64,000 nt of DNA from NCBI GenBank assembly GCA_007050995.1, contig VJOU01000002.1, positions 149,501 to 213,500 on the forward strand, in the 5' to 3' direction. Positions within the stretch are counted from its first letter, which is position 1, and each line of letters starts with the position of its first letter. Source of the stretch: Glycocaulis profundi (GTDB lineage: Bacteria; Pseudomonadota; Alphaproteobacteria; Caulobacterales; Maricaulaceae). Shown here one piece after another: positions 39,952 to 50,124 of the stretch. Made by a program: the position numbers and the translations under genes. The notes under the pieces were generated by a model that saw only the letters and a program-made list of their open reading frames with translations, did no database searches and was not told the origin of the DNA.

Positions 39952-40479
39952 TCAGCCGATCTTCTTCAGGCCCTTCGCGTAGCGCGCGGCGTTCTCCACA
40001 TAATGGTCGGCGGACGCCTTGAGCAGTTCGTCCACGCCTTCGGCGATGGATTTGACCACCTTGCCCGGCGCGCCCATGACCACCGAACCGTCGGGGATTT
40101 CCTTGCCCTCGGTGATCAGCGCGTGGGCGCCGATGATGCAGTTCCTGCCGATCTTCGCGCCGTTCAGGATGGTCGCCCCGATCCCGATCAGGGAATACTC
40201 GCCCACCGTGCAGCCGTGCAGCATGGCCTGATGGCCCACCGTGACCCCGCGGCCCAGCGTGCACGGAAAGCCCATGTCGGTGTGGATGACCGCGCCGTCC
40301 TGGACGTTGGCGTCCTCGCCCACGTCGATCAGCTCGTTGTCGCCGCGTATGACAGCGCCGAACCAGACCGAGGCCCGCGGGCCGAGCCTCACCCGGCCCA
40401 TGAGCTGCGCGTCCGGCGCGGCCCATGCCCCGTCGGGGGAAATCTCCGGCGCGATCCCGTCCAGTTCGTAAATGGCCAT
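39952..40479 (-). CDS. Gamma-carbonic anhydrase family protein
   Basis: A 175-residue left-handed beta-helix protein with hexapeptide repeats. Metal-ligand positions are visible: H in V-I-H-T-D, H in V-G-H-Q-A, and H in M-L-H-G-C-T; D-N-E-L/I-x-V-G and N-V-Q-D-G are typical. Members hydrate CO2 or are inactive relatives. Divergent from phoH. Confidence 0.92.
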   Translation of the reverse strand: MAIYELDGIAPEISPDGAWAAPDAQLMGRVRLGPRASVWFGAVIRGDNELIDVGEDANVQDGAVIHTDMGFPCTLGRGVTVGHQAMLHGCTVGEYSLIGIGATILNGAKIGRNCIIGAHALITEGKEIPDGSVVMGAPGKVVKSIAEGVDELLKASADHYVENAARYAKGLKKIG

Positions 40480-40722
40480 CGCGAGCCTCCTCAGCGCTTC
40501 ATGACAATCAAAAGACCATATCGCTCATACTTCATTCATGCCCCACAATCACACTCATGGATGTGATTCGAGACCCTGAGTCGCGGATCGCAGCCTGGAA
40601 CCGAAGCGGCAACAGGAGGAAGCGTCCGGTGACGGCCTTCCCGCCTTCAGACCCCAACCCGGCCCCGCCGCCCGCGGCAATGTCCGGCTTCGCCGCACGG
40701 TTTCCCCTCTCCGACGTGCCGA

Positions 40723-40751
40723 CCCCTCCGCTTCCGCGCGAGGGGTTTTTT
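40723..40751 (+). terminator. Terminator-like hairpin in the phoH leader
   Basis: CCCCTC (40723-40728) can pair with GAGGGG (40740-40745), followed directly by TTTTTT (40746-40751). It lies 20 bases before the phoH start codon. An alternative upstream CCCCTC (40704-40709) could pair with the same GAGGGG. An attenuator in the leader is possible but unproven. Confidence 0.45.
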
Positions 40752-40771
40752 CTTGTCAAAAGGGACCAGCC

Positions 40772-41524
40772 ATGAGCAAGCGCAGCGCCAAACGCCGTTC
40801 CGGCGGACTGAACATGGAGAATTACGAGGAGGAGAAGGTCCGCGCCCTCTTCCCCGGCACCTCATGGTCGCCCGATGACAACGACCCGATGCGCGACCAG
40901 CGCTACGTGAAGAACGTCAAGCCGCGCTCGGACGGGCAGGCCAAGCTCATGGCGGCCATCGACGAGCACAATCTGATCATGGCGATGGGTCCGGCGGGCA
41001 CCGGCAAGACCTATCTGGCCGTCTCCAAGGCCGTCGAGGCGCTGGAATCAGGTCAGGTGGGAAGGATCGTGCTGTCGCGACCCGCGGTGGAGGCGGGCGA
41101 GCATATCGGCTTCCTGCCCGGCGCGCTGGAGGAGAAGCTCGCCCCCTATCTGAGGCCGCTCTACGACGCGCTGGCCGACCGGGTGAGCCCCAAGCGGCTC
41201 AAGTCGCTGATGGCCGAGGGGCTGATCGAGATCGCACCCATCGCCTACATGCGCGGGCGGACGCTGAACAACGCCTTCGTGGTGGTCGACGAGGCGCAGA
41301 ACTGCACCTACGGCCAGCTCAAGATGCTACTGACCCGGCTGGGCTGGAATTCCACCATGGTGGTCACCGGCGACCCCGCCCAGACCGACCTTCTGCCTGA
41401 ACTGAGCGGGCTGGCGGGCATCTGCGAGAAGCTCGAGCAGGTCGACGACATCGCGGTTGTCCGGCTGGCCCAGGCCGACATCGTCCGCCACCCGCTGGTC
41501 GCGAGCATGCTCGACGTGCTCTGA
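40772..41524 (+). CDS. PhoH-family ATPase (short form)
   Basis: A 250-residue PhoH-domain ATPase. Walker A is G-P-A-G-T-G-K-T (about residues 72-79), Walker B F-V-V-V-D-E-A-Q-N, and S-R-P-x-V-E-A-G-E, G-F-L-P-G and T-G-D-P-x-Q are conserved. It lacks the N-terminal domain of longer YbeZ-type PhoH proteins. Likely RNA-related or ribosome-linked stress function by family. The 290-base region upstream holds no convincing gene, only the leader hairpin. Confidence 0.88.
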   Translation: MSKRSAKRRSGGLNMENYEEEKVRALFPGTSWSPDDNDPMRDQRYVKNVKPRSDGQAKLMAAIDEHNLIMAMGPAGTGKTYLAVSKAVEALESGQVGRIVLSRPAVEAGEHIGFLPGALEEKLAPYLRPLYDALADRVSPKRLKSLMAEGLIEIAPIAYMRGRTLNNAFVVVDEAQNCTYGQLKMLLTRLGWNSTMVVTGDPAQTDLLPELSGLAGICEKLEQVDDIAVVRLAQADIVRHPLVASMLDVL

Positions 41525-41545
41525 CACCGGCTGGCGGCTGAACAG

Positions 41546-41579
41546 AAAAAGGCCCCGGCGGTCGCCCGCCGGGGCCTTT
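41546..41579. terminator. Bidirectional terminator between phoH and the porin-like gene
   Basis: An 11-bp stem (GGCCCCGGCGG at 41551-41561 with its complement at 41566-41576), loop TCGC, flanked by AAAAA and TTT. It separates convergent genes. Confidence 0.85.
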
Positions 41580-41608
41580 CCCTTGACCGATGAAGGTCCC
41601 CTGTCGTC

Positions 41609-42355
41609 CTAGAAGCGCAGGCCGACGCCGACGCGGAAGGTGTCGAACTTGGTGTCGATGCTCGCCAGACCGATCGTGCCGTCCGAGTAGGTCGTGTTGA
41701 AGGTGTCCGAGCCCAGGTCGATGCGCATGTACTCGCCGCGCACGGTCCAGAACTCGTCGATGGCGAACTCCACGCCCGCGCCCGCGGCCCAGCCGTAGCG
41801 GGTGTTGCTGGCGTCGGCCCGAAGCAGGTCGCTGCCCACCCGGTAGTCACGGTCGAAATTCACGCTGCCCATGGCGCCGCCGGCCGTGGCGTAGACCATC
41901 AGGCGCTCCCAGGCCCAGCCGACCCGGCCACGCACGGTGCCGTAATAGCCGACGTCGAATTCCAGCTCGGTCACGCCGTCCGGGTTGATGTCCGCGCCAC
42001 CCGGCGCGCCCGCGATGTCGGTGGAGTTGGAGAAGTCCGAGTACTGGATGTCGCCCTCGAGGCCGAGCACGATATTGCCCATCTGGACGTTCCAGCCGCC
42101 ATAAATGCCGGCCACATAGCCGTCGCCGTCGAAGCTGCGCAGGGTCGGAAAGTCGCCGCCCGCCACGTCTTCAGGGAAGAAATCGCTGTCGTCAGGGACC
42201 TGCAGCAGGGCGTCGAGGTCGAAATCCCCGTCTGCGTAACCTGCATTCACGCCGACATAGGGGCCGGTCCAGTCATAGGCGCCGAAGGCCTGGGCGGAAG
42301 CCGCCGCGGCGGACGCCGGAATAGCCAGTGCGGCGATAAGAAGTGCCTTGCGCAT
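41609..42355 (-). CDS. Outer-membrane beta-barrel (porin-like, Omp25/OmpA-type)
   Basis: A 248-residue protein with a signal peptide (cleavage near A-S-A-Q-A-F). The mature start W-T-G-P-Y-V-G-V-N-A-G-Y is the usual opening of eight-stranded Omp25-like barrels; G-R-V-G-W-A-W-E-R-L-M-V-Y-A-T-A-G-G-A and the C-terminal F-R-V-G-V-G-L-R-F with terminal Phe (BAM signal) agree. Probably a structural or small-pore protein. ATG 42355 begins the signal peptide. Confidence 0.88.
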   Translation of the reverse strand: MRKALLIAALAIPASAAAASAQAFGAYDWTGPYVGVNAGYADGDFDLDALLQVPDDSDFFPEDVAGGDFPTLRSFDGDGYVAGIYGGWNVQMGNIVLGLEGDIQYSDFSNSTDIAGAPGGADINPDGVTELEFDVGYYGTVRGRVGWAWERLMVYATAGGAMGSVNFDRDYRVGSDLLRADASNTRYGWAAGAGVEFAIDEFWTVRGEYMRIDLGSDTFNTTYSDGTIGLASIDTKFDTFRVGVGLRF

Positions 42356-42505
42356 CTTTGATCCTTTTGTGTCGTTCCCACGAGCCCCGCTCACTCCCAT
42401 ACGGTCATACGGGAGGGAAGTTGCGCCGGATGCAGGAAATCGCCGCGTTCGCGCCCCGTCTGTGACGCAATTGCCACAATCGGGGCGGGAGCGACGCGGG
42501 CGGCC

Positions 42506-42727
42506 CTATTCCAGATCGATGTCCAAGATGGTGATCTCGAAGGAATAGGAGGTCTCGCCCTCGTCCACGTTCTTGGAGACCACGCCCAGGCATTCCGGGC
42601 CCAGATAGATCTCCGCGCACTCGTCCGCGCGCTGGCGGAGCTGGACCTTCAGCTCGGGGTTCAGGCGCTTGCGCAGGAAGGTTTCGACCTTGGCGGCCTC
42701 GTCGGCCTTGAAAACGGGAGCGGACAC
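42506..42727 (-). CDS. DUF3126-family small protein
   Basis: A 73-residue protein with F-L-R-K-R-L-N/F-N-P/P and A-E-I/V-Y-L/I-G-x-E-C-L/F-I-G-V, then D-E-G-E/D-x-S-Y-x-F/F-x-M-x-I-L-D-I-D-L: the DUF3126 pattern of alphaproteobacteria. Function unknown. It is often near cysE, which is the next gene on this strand upstream. Confidence 0.85.
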   Translation of the reverse strand: MSAPVFKADEAAKVETFLRKRLNPELKVQLRQRADECAEIYLGPECLGVVSKNVDEGETSYSFEITILDIDLE

Positions 42728-42830
42728 GGGCGGATCACCTCGTCTTTGGGAGTGTCAGGAATACAGGATTCGTCGCCGGGCAGCCTAGCGTCCCGCGCGC
42801 GGCGATCAATCCGTTCGGAACGGACGGGAG

Positions 42831-43667
42831 TCAGTCGGCCTTGGCGTCACCGTTGGGCAGGGTGTGATCCATCGACCGGGCGGGTTCGGAACAGCTGCCG
42901 CCAACGGGCCGGGCGGGCACGCCCGCCACCGTGCAGTGGGCGGGCACGGGCTTGACCACGACCGAGCCGGCCGCGATGCGCGCCTCCTCGCCCACGGTGA
43001 TGTTGCCCAGCACCTTCGCCCCCGCGCCGATCAGCACGCCGTTGGCGATCTTGGGGTGGCGGTCGCCACCCGCCGCCCCGGTCCCGCCCAGCGTGACCTC
43101 GTGCAGCAGGGAGACATTGTTGCCCACCACGGCGGTCTCCCCGATCACCACCGAGGTGGCGTGGTCGATCATGATGCCCCGGCCGATCCTCGCGGCGGGG
43201 TGGATGTCCACGCCGAACAGCTCGGACATGCGGCTCTGCAGATGGAAGGCCAGCGCCTCGCGCCCCTCGCTCCACAGCCAGTGCGCCACCCGGTAGCCCT
43301 GAAGCGCGTGGAAACCCTTGTAGTAGAGGAAGGGCTGGAGCAGCGAGCGGCAGGCCGGATCGCGCTCGTCGACGGCCAGCATGTCCGCCGCGGCCCGCTC
43401 GGCGATGGCCGGGTCGGCCAGCAGCGCCTCCTGGATCACGTCATGGACCAGCATGGCGTCGAGCTGGCCGTCGGATATTTTGGCCGCGATGCGGTGGGCC
43501 AGCGCGTCGGCGAAGGTCTCGTGGCGCAGCACCGAGGCGTTGATGAAACCCGCCAGCATCGGCTCCTCGGCCGCCGCCGCGGCGGCGTCGAAGCGCAGGC
43601 GCGGCCAGATCTGCCGGACGGCGCTTTCGCCCGGCTCGGGCGCGTCATGGGTTTCGGCAAGGCTCAT
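42831..43667 (-). CDS. cysE: Serine O-acetyltransferase
   Basis: A 278-residue enzyme making O-acetylserine for cysteine synthesis. N-terminal helical domain (to about residue 150), then the left-handed beta-helix with G-V-D-I-H-P-A-A-R-I-G, G-I-M-I-D-H-A-T-S-V-V-I-G-E (catalytic Asp-His) and G-D-R-H-P-K-I-x-x-G-V. ATG 43667, with GAGGAGG seven bases before, is preferred to ATG 43694 that overlaps the NUDIX stop. It is in a NUDIX-cysE transcript. Confidence 0.94.
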   Translation of the reverse strand: MSLAETHDAPEPGESAVRQIWPRLRFDAAAAAAEEPMLAGFINASVLRHETFADALAHRIAAKISDGQLDAMLVHDVIQEALLADPAIAERAAADMLAVDERDPACRSLLQPFLYYKGFHALQGYRVAHWLWSEGREALAFHLQSRMSELFGVDIHPAARIGRGIMIDHATSVVIGETAVVGNNVSLLHEVTLGGTGAAGGDRHPKIANGVLIGAGAKVLGNITVGEEARIAAGSVVVKPVPAHCTVAGVPARPVGGSCSEPARSMDHTLPNGDAKAD

Positions 43668-43693
43668 GGTCCGGCCTCCTCGGCCTTCAGTCA

Positions 43694-44287
43694 TCAGGGC
43701 CGCGACAGGATGGCCGCGGCGAGACCGGGGTCAAGCAGGCCCCTGCGGGCCATGTAGTCGGCCTTGGCCAGCATCGCCAGTGTGAAGGCGTCGCGAATCC
43801 GGCCTGTCATGGATTCTTCAAGCGCCTGCTGGATGGAAATCCGGCGCGTGGTGATGTCTTCGGTGCCTTCGGGCGCCGCCCGCCCCTCGGTCAGCTCCCA
43901 GGCCAGGAAGGCGTGGGCACGCTCGTCGGTGACCGAGTTGGAGACGTCCATCTGCAGGAATTCCAGCCAGCGCGCGGCGCTCAGCCCGGTCTCCTCGGCC
44001 AGCTCGCGTTTCGCGCTCTCCAGAGGCGGCGCGTCCTTCGGCCCGCCCCCCTCGGGCAGCTCCCACGAGTAGGCGTCCAGCGCGAAGCGGTATTGGCCCA
44101 CCAGAACAGTCGTCCCGTCGGCGAACACCGGCAGGACGCCGATGGCCAGATTCTTCGGGCTGACCACGCCATACAGCCCCGGCAGCCCGTCAGGCCGGGT
44201 GACGTCGTGCTCGCGCACGGCCAGCCATGGATTCTCATAGGCCAGCCGGGTCGTGTGGACCGTCCACGGTCCGCGCGTCTCGCTCAT
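43694..44287 (-). CDS. NUDIX hydrolase, ADP-ribose pyrophosphatase-like
   Basis: A 197-residue protein with the NUDIX box G-P-K-D-A-P-P-L-E-S-A-K-R-E-L-A-E-E-T-G near residues 80-100 and a strand Y-R-F-A-L-D-A-Y-S-W-E-L-P-E-G-G just before it, typical of ADP-sugar pyrophosphatases. It probably cleaves ADP-ribose or related nucleotides. Just upstream of cysE on the same strand. Confidence 0.9.
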   Translation of the reverse strand: MSETRGPWTVHTTRLAYENPWLAVREHDVTRPDGLPGLYGVVSPKNLAIGVLPVFADGTTVLVGQYRFALDAYSWELPEGGGPKDAPPLESAKRELAEETGLSAARWLEFLQMDVSNSVTDERAHAFLAWELTEGRAAPEGTEDITTRRISIQQALEESMTGRIRDAFTLAMLAKADYMARRGLLDPGLAAAILSRP

Positions 44288-44311
44288 GGCTGTCTCCCTT
44301 CCCCGCCCTGT

Positions 44312-47300
44312 CTAAGCAGCGGGGACGGGATCGGGCAAGGCGGCGGGGGCACGGCGCAGGCGGATCAGGATGGCGAAGGCGGCCGGAGCGAAGACCAGCG
44401 CGAGGACGGCCGAGCCCGCCACCCCGCCCGCCACCGCCGAGGCGAAGGGCAGCCAGAAGCTGTCGCCCGACACCAGCAGCGGCACGAACCCGCCGATGGT
44501 CGTCAGGGTGGTGGACAGGATGTGCCGGCTGGCGTCCATGACCGTCTCGCGCGCCGCGACCAGATCGCCCGCCACCGCTTCAGGACTGGCCTTGAGCGCT
44601 GACAGCACCACGATGGAGCCGTTGATCGACAGGCCCGCCAGCCCCATCGTGCCCACGATGGCGTTGAAGCCCAGCGGATTGCCGAACAGCCAGACCCCGA
44701 ACATCGCCAGGCCTACCGACAGGAAGCCCACCGTGAAGATCACCGCCGCATAGCGCACCGAGTTGAACGCCAGGATCACCGCGCCGATCATCCCGATCAG
44801 CAGCGGAATGGCGGTGGAGGCGAGATTGGCCGTGGCCTCGCTCTGGCCCTCCGCCTCCCCGCCCACCACCAGCCGGTAGCCGGGCGGCATCTCGATGCCC
44901 TCCGCCTCCATCCGGGCGAAGAAGTCCGCCAGCACCGGGGCGGGGAGCACGTAAGGCGAGAGATAGCCATAGACCGGATTGGCGCGCTCGCCGTCGATCC
45001 GCACGATGGAGGAGACCTGCGGGGCGAGGCTCACCTGCCCCAGCGCGCCCATGCTCACCGGTCCGTCCGCGCCGGGCAGGGGCGTGGCGGCGATGAGACC
45101 CGCGCCCTGGCGACGGTCGGACGGCGCGATCACCCGCACGGGCAGGCTTTCCACGCCTTCCAGCACACTGCCGCCCGTCACCCCGTCCAGATCGGCCCGT
45201 ATGCGCCCGGCCACGTCCGCCAGCCGCAGCCCGGCCAGCGAGGCGGAGGCCTCGTCGGCGGTGAACCGCGCCACAGGCTCGCCCAGCGCGAGCTGGCCTT
45301 GCGTGTAGGTCACGCCGGGCGTGCGGGCGAGCACCGCGCGGACCTCACCGCCCAGCGCGTCCAGCACGGCCAGTTCAGGCCCGACGATGCTCAGTTCGAT
45401 GGGCGCGCTGACCGGCGGTCCCTGCTCGAAGGGCAGAGCAAGGATCTGCGCGTCGGGGAAGGCGTCGCGCGCCTCGGCCTGGAAGGCCTCCACGATGCGG
45501 CGGGTGGCGGCGGGGCTGTCGGTCTTCACCCAGCCTGCGGCGTAGTTGGGCCGCCCGGTCTGGCCCCGGCGCATGTTGTAATAGACCCGGGGCGAGGAAT
45601 TGCCGACCACCCACGCGACCTCCCGCACGCCTTCATGGGCGTTGAGCATCGCGCTGGCCTGCTCGGTCCGCGCCCGGGTCTGCTCGATGGACGATCCCGC
45701 GGGCAGGGTCAGGGTCATCTCGAACATGTCGCGGTCGGTGGGCGGGAAGAACTGCGAGGGCAGCGTGACCGCCGCCGCGAAGCCCGCCACCGGCAGCAGC
45801 ACGCCCGCCAGCAGCCCGATCCCCGGGCGGGCCAGAATCTGGTCCAGCCCCTTCCGCCACAGCGCCGCCAGCGGCCGCGAGCGCAGCCCGTCGCGCCAGA
45901 ACGGGCCACTTTCCTCGCCCGCCCGACCGTCATCGAACCAGGCCGCGAAGGAGAGGATCAGGGTGAAGGCCAGCGCGAAGCTCGACACCACCGCGAAGAT
46001 CACCGACACCCCGATCATGGAGATGAACTCGCCGGCCGGTCCGGGCATCAGCGCGATGGGGCCGAAGGCGAACACGGTGGTCAGGGTGGAGGCCAGCAGC
46101 GGCGCGAACAGGGTGCGCACGGCCTTGTCGATGGCCGCGGCCTTGGTCGCGCCTCTGCGTCTGAGGATGCGGTAGTCGTCCACCACCACGATGGCGTTGT
46201 CGATCAGCAGGCCGAGAGCGACCACCAGGCCGGTCACCGACATCTGGTGCAGCGGCTGGCCGTACAGCCCGATCAGGATCAGCACCAGCAGCACCGTGAG
46301 CGGCAGAGCCGCGCCCACGATCAGCGCCGAGCGCCAGCCCATCATGAAGAACAGCACCGCGAACACGATCAGCGCGGACAGAAGAAGGTTGCCCGCCAGA
46401 ACGGTCAGGCGCTGGTCCACGTATTCGGACTGGGAGAAGACGATCTGCACGTCCAGCCCCGGCGTGGCGGCGGCGAAACCATCCACCAGCTCCCGCGCGC
46501 GCCGGTCCCACAGGTCCACCCGGCGGTCGGGCTGGATGTAGGCGGCGACCAGCACCGAGCGCACGCCGTTGACATAGGCCATGCTGGATTCGGGTTCGCG
46601 CCAGCCGCGCTCGACCCGGGCGATGTCGGACAGGCGCACGAAGCCCTCCCCCGCCCGGCCCGCGATCGGCACCGCCCGCACCCGGTCGAGCGAGGAGAAC
46701 CCGCCCTCCACCTCCACCGTCAGGTCCAGCCCCTCGCCCGCCATGCGCCCGGCGGGCACTTTCGCGTCCGATCCGGCCAGCACCGCGGCCACGTCCGCCG
46801 CCGTCAGGCCCAGCGCGGCGGCGGCCTCGGGATCGAGGGTGACCCGCACCTCTTCTTCCGGCGCGCCGTAGAGCTCGGACCGGTAGGTGCCCTCCAGCGC
46901 CAGCAGGCGCTCTTCGAGATCACGCGCCAGACGGCCCAGCGTGCCCAGCCCGCCCTGCGAGCCTTCCGGCCAGGACAGGGCCGCGATCAGGCTGGACGCG
47001 CCCAGATACTCGCGGATCACCTCGGGCGCGCCGGTCTCGGGGGGCAATTCGGCCTGCACCCCGGCCATGCGCGAGCGGATCTTGGTCCAGGCGGTCTCCA
47101 CCTGCGCGGCGGAGATGTCCTCGCGCATGGAGATAATGACCATCGACACGTTGGCCCGCGAGACCGATTCCAGCTCGTCGATCTCCTCGACCTGCATCAG
47201 CGCGGTTTCCAGCGGGGCGGTGACCAGCGCCTCCACCCGCGCGGCGTCCGCGCCGGGATAGGCGACGACCACCCGGCCGAAACGCTCGGTCAGATAGGGG

Positions 47301-47404
47301 TCCTCCTGACGGCCCAGCGAGCCCAGCGCGGCCAGCCCCGCCGCCACGATCAGGAACAGCGTCAGTCCCGCCAGCCGCGGATAGCGGTAGAACAGCGTGG
47401 TCAT
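44312..47404 (-). CDS. RND efflux pump inner-membrane subunit (AcrB-like)
   Basis: A 1030-residue RND transporter with 12 membrane helices and two large periplasmic loops. Seen: F-x-x-Y-P-R at the start, P-G-A-D-A (P-G-A), E-I-D-E-L-E-S in the porter domain, [14 protein letters not shown] in TM4 with the proton-relay aspartates, and [10 protein letters not shown] in the second half, where the usual Asp-Asp differs. Heavy-metal (CusA) motifs are absent; it is of the smaller MMPL/HAE-like kind. Overlaps the adaptor gene by four bases. No outer-membrane partner is in the window. Confidence 0.92.
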   Translation of the reverse strand: MTTLFYRYPRLAGLTLFLIVAAGLAALGSLGRQEDPYLTERFGRVVVAYPGADAARVEALVTAPLETALMQVEEIDELESVSRANVSMVIISMREDISAAQVETAWTKIRSRMAGVQAELPPETGAPEVIREYLGASSLIAALSWPEGSQGGLGTLGRLARDLEERLLALEGTYRSELYGAPEEEVRVTLDPEAAAALGLTAADVAAVLAGSDAKVPAGRMAGEGLDLTVEVEGGFSSLDRVRAVPIAGRAGEGFVRLSDIARVERGWREPESSMAYVNGVRSVLVAAYIQPDRRVDLWDRRARELVDGFAAATPGLDVQIVFSQSEYVDQRLTVLAGNLLLSALIVFAVLFFMMGWRSALIVGAALPLTVLLVLILIGLYGQPLHQMSVTGLVVALGLLIDNAIVVVDDYRILRRRGATKAAAIDKAVRTLFAPLLASTLTTVFAFGPIALMPGPAGEFISMIGVSVIFAVVSSFALAFTLILSFAAWFDDGRAGEESGPFWRDGLRSRPLAALWRKGLDQILARPGIGLLAGVLLPVAGFAAAVTLPSQFFPPTDRDMFEMTLTLPAGSSIEQTRARTEQASAMLNAHEGVREVAWVVGNSSPRVYYNMRRGQTGRPNYAAGWVKTDSPAATRRIVEAFQAEARDAFPDAQILALPFEQGPPVSAPIELSIVGPELAVLDALGGEVRAVLARTPGVTYTQGQLALGEPVARFTADEASASLAGLRLADVAGRIRADLDGVTGGSVLEGVESLPVRVIAPSDRRQGAGLIAATPLPGADGPVSMGALGQVSLAPQVSSIVRIDGERANPVYGYLSPYVLPAPVLADFFARMEAEGIEMPPGYRLVVGGEAEGQSEATANLASTAIPLLIGMIGAVILAFNSVRYAAVIFTVGFLSVGLAMFGVWLFGNPLGFNAIVGTMGLAGLSINGSIVVLSALKASPEAVAGDLVAARETVMDASRHILSTTLTTIGGFVPLLVSGDSFWLPFASAVAGGVAGSAVLALVFAPAAFAILIRLRRAPAALPDPVPAA

Positions 47405-48570
47405 GACGCCCGATCCTCGATGGGCCGCACGCGCTGGCCGGGCGCGGCGCGCTGCATGCCCGCCGCGAGGATCACCGCGCCTTCGGCCACCGCGCCGCGC
47501 AGATAGGCGCGCTCGCCCTCGACATGGATGATCTCCACGATGCGCGGCTCCAGCGCGTAGCCGCCGTCGGCGGGGACCAGCTCGCGCACCGACCACAGGC
47601 CGCGGCGGGCCTCGGCCAGCGCCGCCACCGGCGCCCAGAAGCCGCGTTCGTTCATGGGCTCGGACAGGACCAGACGCCCCACCTCGCCCGCCGAGACGCG
47701 CTGGCCGGGGGCGATGTCGAACACCGCCTCCACCGAGCGGCTGTCCCGATCGACAACTCCGGTCGCCGCTCTCAGCCGCGCTTCGATCTCGCCCGAGGCC
47801 AGCAGCACCGGGTAGGCGCGGCCCGGCTCCAGCCGGGCGGCCTCGCCCGCAGGCAGGCCCGTGCGGAATTCCAGCGCGCCGTCCTCGACCAACCTCAGCA
47901 CCGTCGCGCCGGGCTGGGCGATGGCGCCCTCGTCGGCCAGTCGGGCGGTGACCACCCCGTCATAGGGCGCTTCGAGCGCGGACAGGGCGAGCTGGACGGC
48001 CAGCGCCTCCGCGCCCGCGCGGGCGGCAGCGGCCTGGGCCTCGGCGGCGCGGGCCTGCGCCCCCGCCTCGTCCAGCCGCTGGGCGGAGACATGGCCGCGT
48101 TCGAGAAGCTGGGCCTGCCGGTCCAGCGTGGTCCGGGCGAGATCGGCCTGCGCCTCGGCGGCCCTCGCTTCGGCACGGGCGGCGGCCAGACGCGCCTCGG
48201 TCGCGCGGACATCGAGCCGGGCGAGGGTCTGTCCAGCCTCGACCCGGTCGCCTTCGCGCACCAGAACTTCAGCGATCCGTCCGCCGGTTTCAAAGCCCAG
48301 CGCGCTCTCGCGCCGGGCCGCGACGAGGCCGGGGTGGAGGCCCGTGACGTCCGCGCTATCCGCATACGTGACGGTCAGCGTGGCCACCGGCAGCGCCTCG
48401 GCCTGCGCGCCCGATACCGCTTCGGCCTTGTGGCTTCTGAGCGAGCTGACCGAGACCACGAGGACCGCCAGCAGCAGACCGGCGGCGATCACGCCCGCGG
48501 CAAAGCCGGGACGGCGGGGACGGGCGGGGGGAGGATTGGCGTGTTCTGGGGAGTTGGAAGCGGACGGCAT
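47401..48570 (-). CDS. RND efflux periplasmic adaptor subunit (membrane-fusion protein)
   Basis: A 389-residue membrane-fusion protein. One N-terminal membrane anchor (about residues 26-46), then the lipoyl halves ([25 protein letters not shown]), an Ala/Arg/Glu-rich coiled-coil hairpin, [14 protein letters not shown], and beta-barrel domains. It links the RND pump to an outer-membrane channel. ATG 48570 is used. Lies between the tetR gene and the pump. Confidence 0.92.
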   Translation of the reverse strand: MPSASNSPEHANPPPARPRRPGFAAGVIAAGLLLAVLVVSVSSLRSHKAEAVSGAQAEALPVATLTVTYADSADVTGLHPGLVAARRESALGFETGGRIAEVLVREGDRVEAGQTLARLDVRATEARLAAARAEARAAEAQADLARTTLDRQAQLLERGHVSAQRLDEAGAQARAAEAQAAAARAGAEALAVQLALSALEAPYDGVVTARLADEGAIAQPGATVLRLVEDGALEFRTGLPAGEAARLEPGRAYPVLLASGEIEARLRAATGVVDRDSRSVEAVFDIAPGQRVSAGEVGRLVLSEPMNERGFWAPVAALAEARRGLWSVRELVPADGGYALEPRIVEIIHVEGERAYLRGAVAEGAVILAAGMQRAAPGQRVRPIEDRAS

Positions 48571-48638
48571 GACGGTCTCCACGGGCCTGACCCGGGAGAA
48601 CTTAATTCATCTAACGTCGTTTGAAAAGTGAACGGTGT

Positions 48639-49316
48639 TTATTTTTCGTCCTGAGCGTCGATGAAGGCGATCAGTTTCGAGGTGCCCAGTCCCCGCCCGA
48701 TCATGCGGGCGTGAAATTCGATCTGCTGATCCTGGGTCAGGTGCGCGCAGTCGGGCTTGCCGGCCGGAAAATCGGGCACCGTGACGAACAGCATCGCCAG
48801 TCCATGAGCGGCGGCCCAGACGCTGTGCGCGGCCAGATGGGTGTCGACCGGCTCGAACCAGCCCTCCTCGATCCCCTCGCGGATCATCCGCTCGAGATGC
48901 TCGGACGCGGCGAAAGCATAGGTGTCCTGCTTGTCGATCTCTTCGGAGAACCAGCCGGTGAAGGCCATCTTGTAATGGCCCGGCTGCTCCAGCCCGGTCT
49001 CCACATAAGCCTTCAGGCAGGCGGCGTTGACCTGAGGGCCTTCGGTCACGCTCGCGGTGACCTCCTGCATCCGGCGCAGGAGACGCTCGAAGAACTGCTC
49101 GCGGATCTCGTCGAACAGCGCCTCCTTGGAGTCGAAATACTTGTAGAGCGCGGCGGGGGAGTAATCGATGCGCTCGGCGATCCGGCGCATGGAGATGGCC
49201 GCCTCGCCCTCCTCGTTGAAGATCGCCTCGGCGGCCTCCACGATGGATTCGCGCACCCGCCGCCGCCGGCGTTCGGCCGGGCTGAGATCGTCGTGCTCGG
49301 ATGGATCGGCGACCAT
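48639..49316 (-). CDS. TetR-family regulator of the RND efflux operon
   Basis: A 225-residue TetR repressor. N-terminal DNA-binding domain: I-V-E-A-A-E-A-I-F-N-E-E-G, S-M-R-R-I-A-E-R-I-D-Y-S-P-A-A-L-Y-K-Y-F-D-S-K-E-A-L type helix-turn-helix. The C-terminal ligand domain resembles TetR_C_33 (W-F-S-E-E). It heads the tetR-adaptor-pump transcript, with a 68-base gap before the adaptor that is AT-rich and may hold a second promoter. The inducer is unknown. Confidence 0.9.
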   Translation of the reverse strand: MVADPSEHDDLSPAERRRRRVRESIVEAAEAIFNEEGEAAISMRRIAERIDYSPAALYKYFDSKEALFDEIREQFFERLLRRMQEVTASVTEGPQVNAACLKAYVETGLEQPGHYKMAFTGWFSEEIDKQDTYAFAASEHLERMIREGIEEGWFEPVDTHLAAHSVWAAAHGLAMLFVTVPDFPAGKPDCAHLTQDQQIEFHARMIGRGLGTSKLIAFIDAQDEK

Positions 49317-49494
49317 GTGAACGGGCCTTCTGCTCGCGCTGGCTTCGATGAAGAGACCGGAGCCGTCTCAAGGATATAACGACGGCTTCGCAAATCCGTC
49401 AAAGCGCGCGGCAGCGCGGATGTTGCGAACCGTTTGCAATAGTGTGCGCCGCGTTCTAACTCTGCGGCCTGCCCGAGCCGTCAACGGAGCCGCC

Positions 49495-50121
49495 ATGCCC
49501 GCCTTCGCCCCCCTCCCCGCCCCTGAGGAGAACCAGACGCTGGACGCCTGCCGCCCCAGCCGCGAGACGCTGGAGCTGCTGGCCACGCGGCGCTCGACGC
49601 TGGCGCGCAACATGACCGGGCCGGGGCCGTCGCCCGAAGAGGTGGACGCGCTGATCGCGCTGGGCGCGCGCGTGCCCGACCACGGCAAGCTTTTCCCCTG
49701 GCGCTTCATCGTGTTCGAGGGCGAGGCCCGCGACCGCTTCGGCGCGATCCTGGAAGCCGCCCTGCGCCAGACCGAACCGGACGGCCCGGACGAGCGCTAC
49801 CGGCTCGAGCGCGAGCGCTTCACCCGCGCGCCGGTGGTCATCGCGGTGATCTCCGACGTGACCGACAGCCCCAAAATCCCCGAATGGGAGCAGATCCTGT
49901 CCGCTGGCGCGGTCTGCCAGAACCTCCTGATCGGCGCGAGCGCGATGGGCTACGCCGCCCAGTGGCTGACCGAATGGTACGCCTATGACGACGCGGCGCG
50001 GCAGGCGATGGGACTGACGGATTCAGAGCGGGTCGCGGGCTTCGTCTATGTCGGCACGGCGGCCGAAGCGCCCGTGGAACGCCCCCGCCGCACGCCGCGC
50101 GTGACCCGCTGGAACCGCTGA
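49495..50121 (+). CDS. Nitroreductase-family protein (YdjA-like)
   Basis: A 208-residue FMN-dependent oxidoreductase. Typical features: L-L-A-T-R-R-S near residue 25 (FMN phosphate), A-R-V-P-D-H-G-K-L-F-P-W-R-F, and the late G-A-V-C-Q-N-L-L-I-G-A, G-Y-A-A-Q-W-L-T-E-W. This is the short YdjA/TdsD-like class. Substrate unknown. It meets the CsgH-like gene tail to tail with three bases between. Confidence 0.9.
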   Translation: MPAFAPLPAPEENQTLDACRPSRETLELLATRRSTLARNMTGPGPSPEEVDALIALGARVPDHGKLFPWRFIVFEGEARDRFGAILEAALRQTEPDGPDERYRLERERFTRAPVVIAVISDVTDSPKIPEWEQILSAGAVCQNLLIGASAMGYAAQWLTEWYAYDDAARQAMGLTDSERVAGFVYVGTAAEAPVERPRRTPRVTRWNR

Positions 50122-50124
50122 CCT

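Noticed and set aside
45299-47506. 735-codon open frame on the plus strand
   Set aside because: It is antisense to the RND pump gene. Its translation is His/Arg/Gln-rich and without family motifs, a common shadow of high-GC coding sequence.
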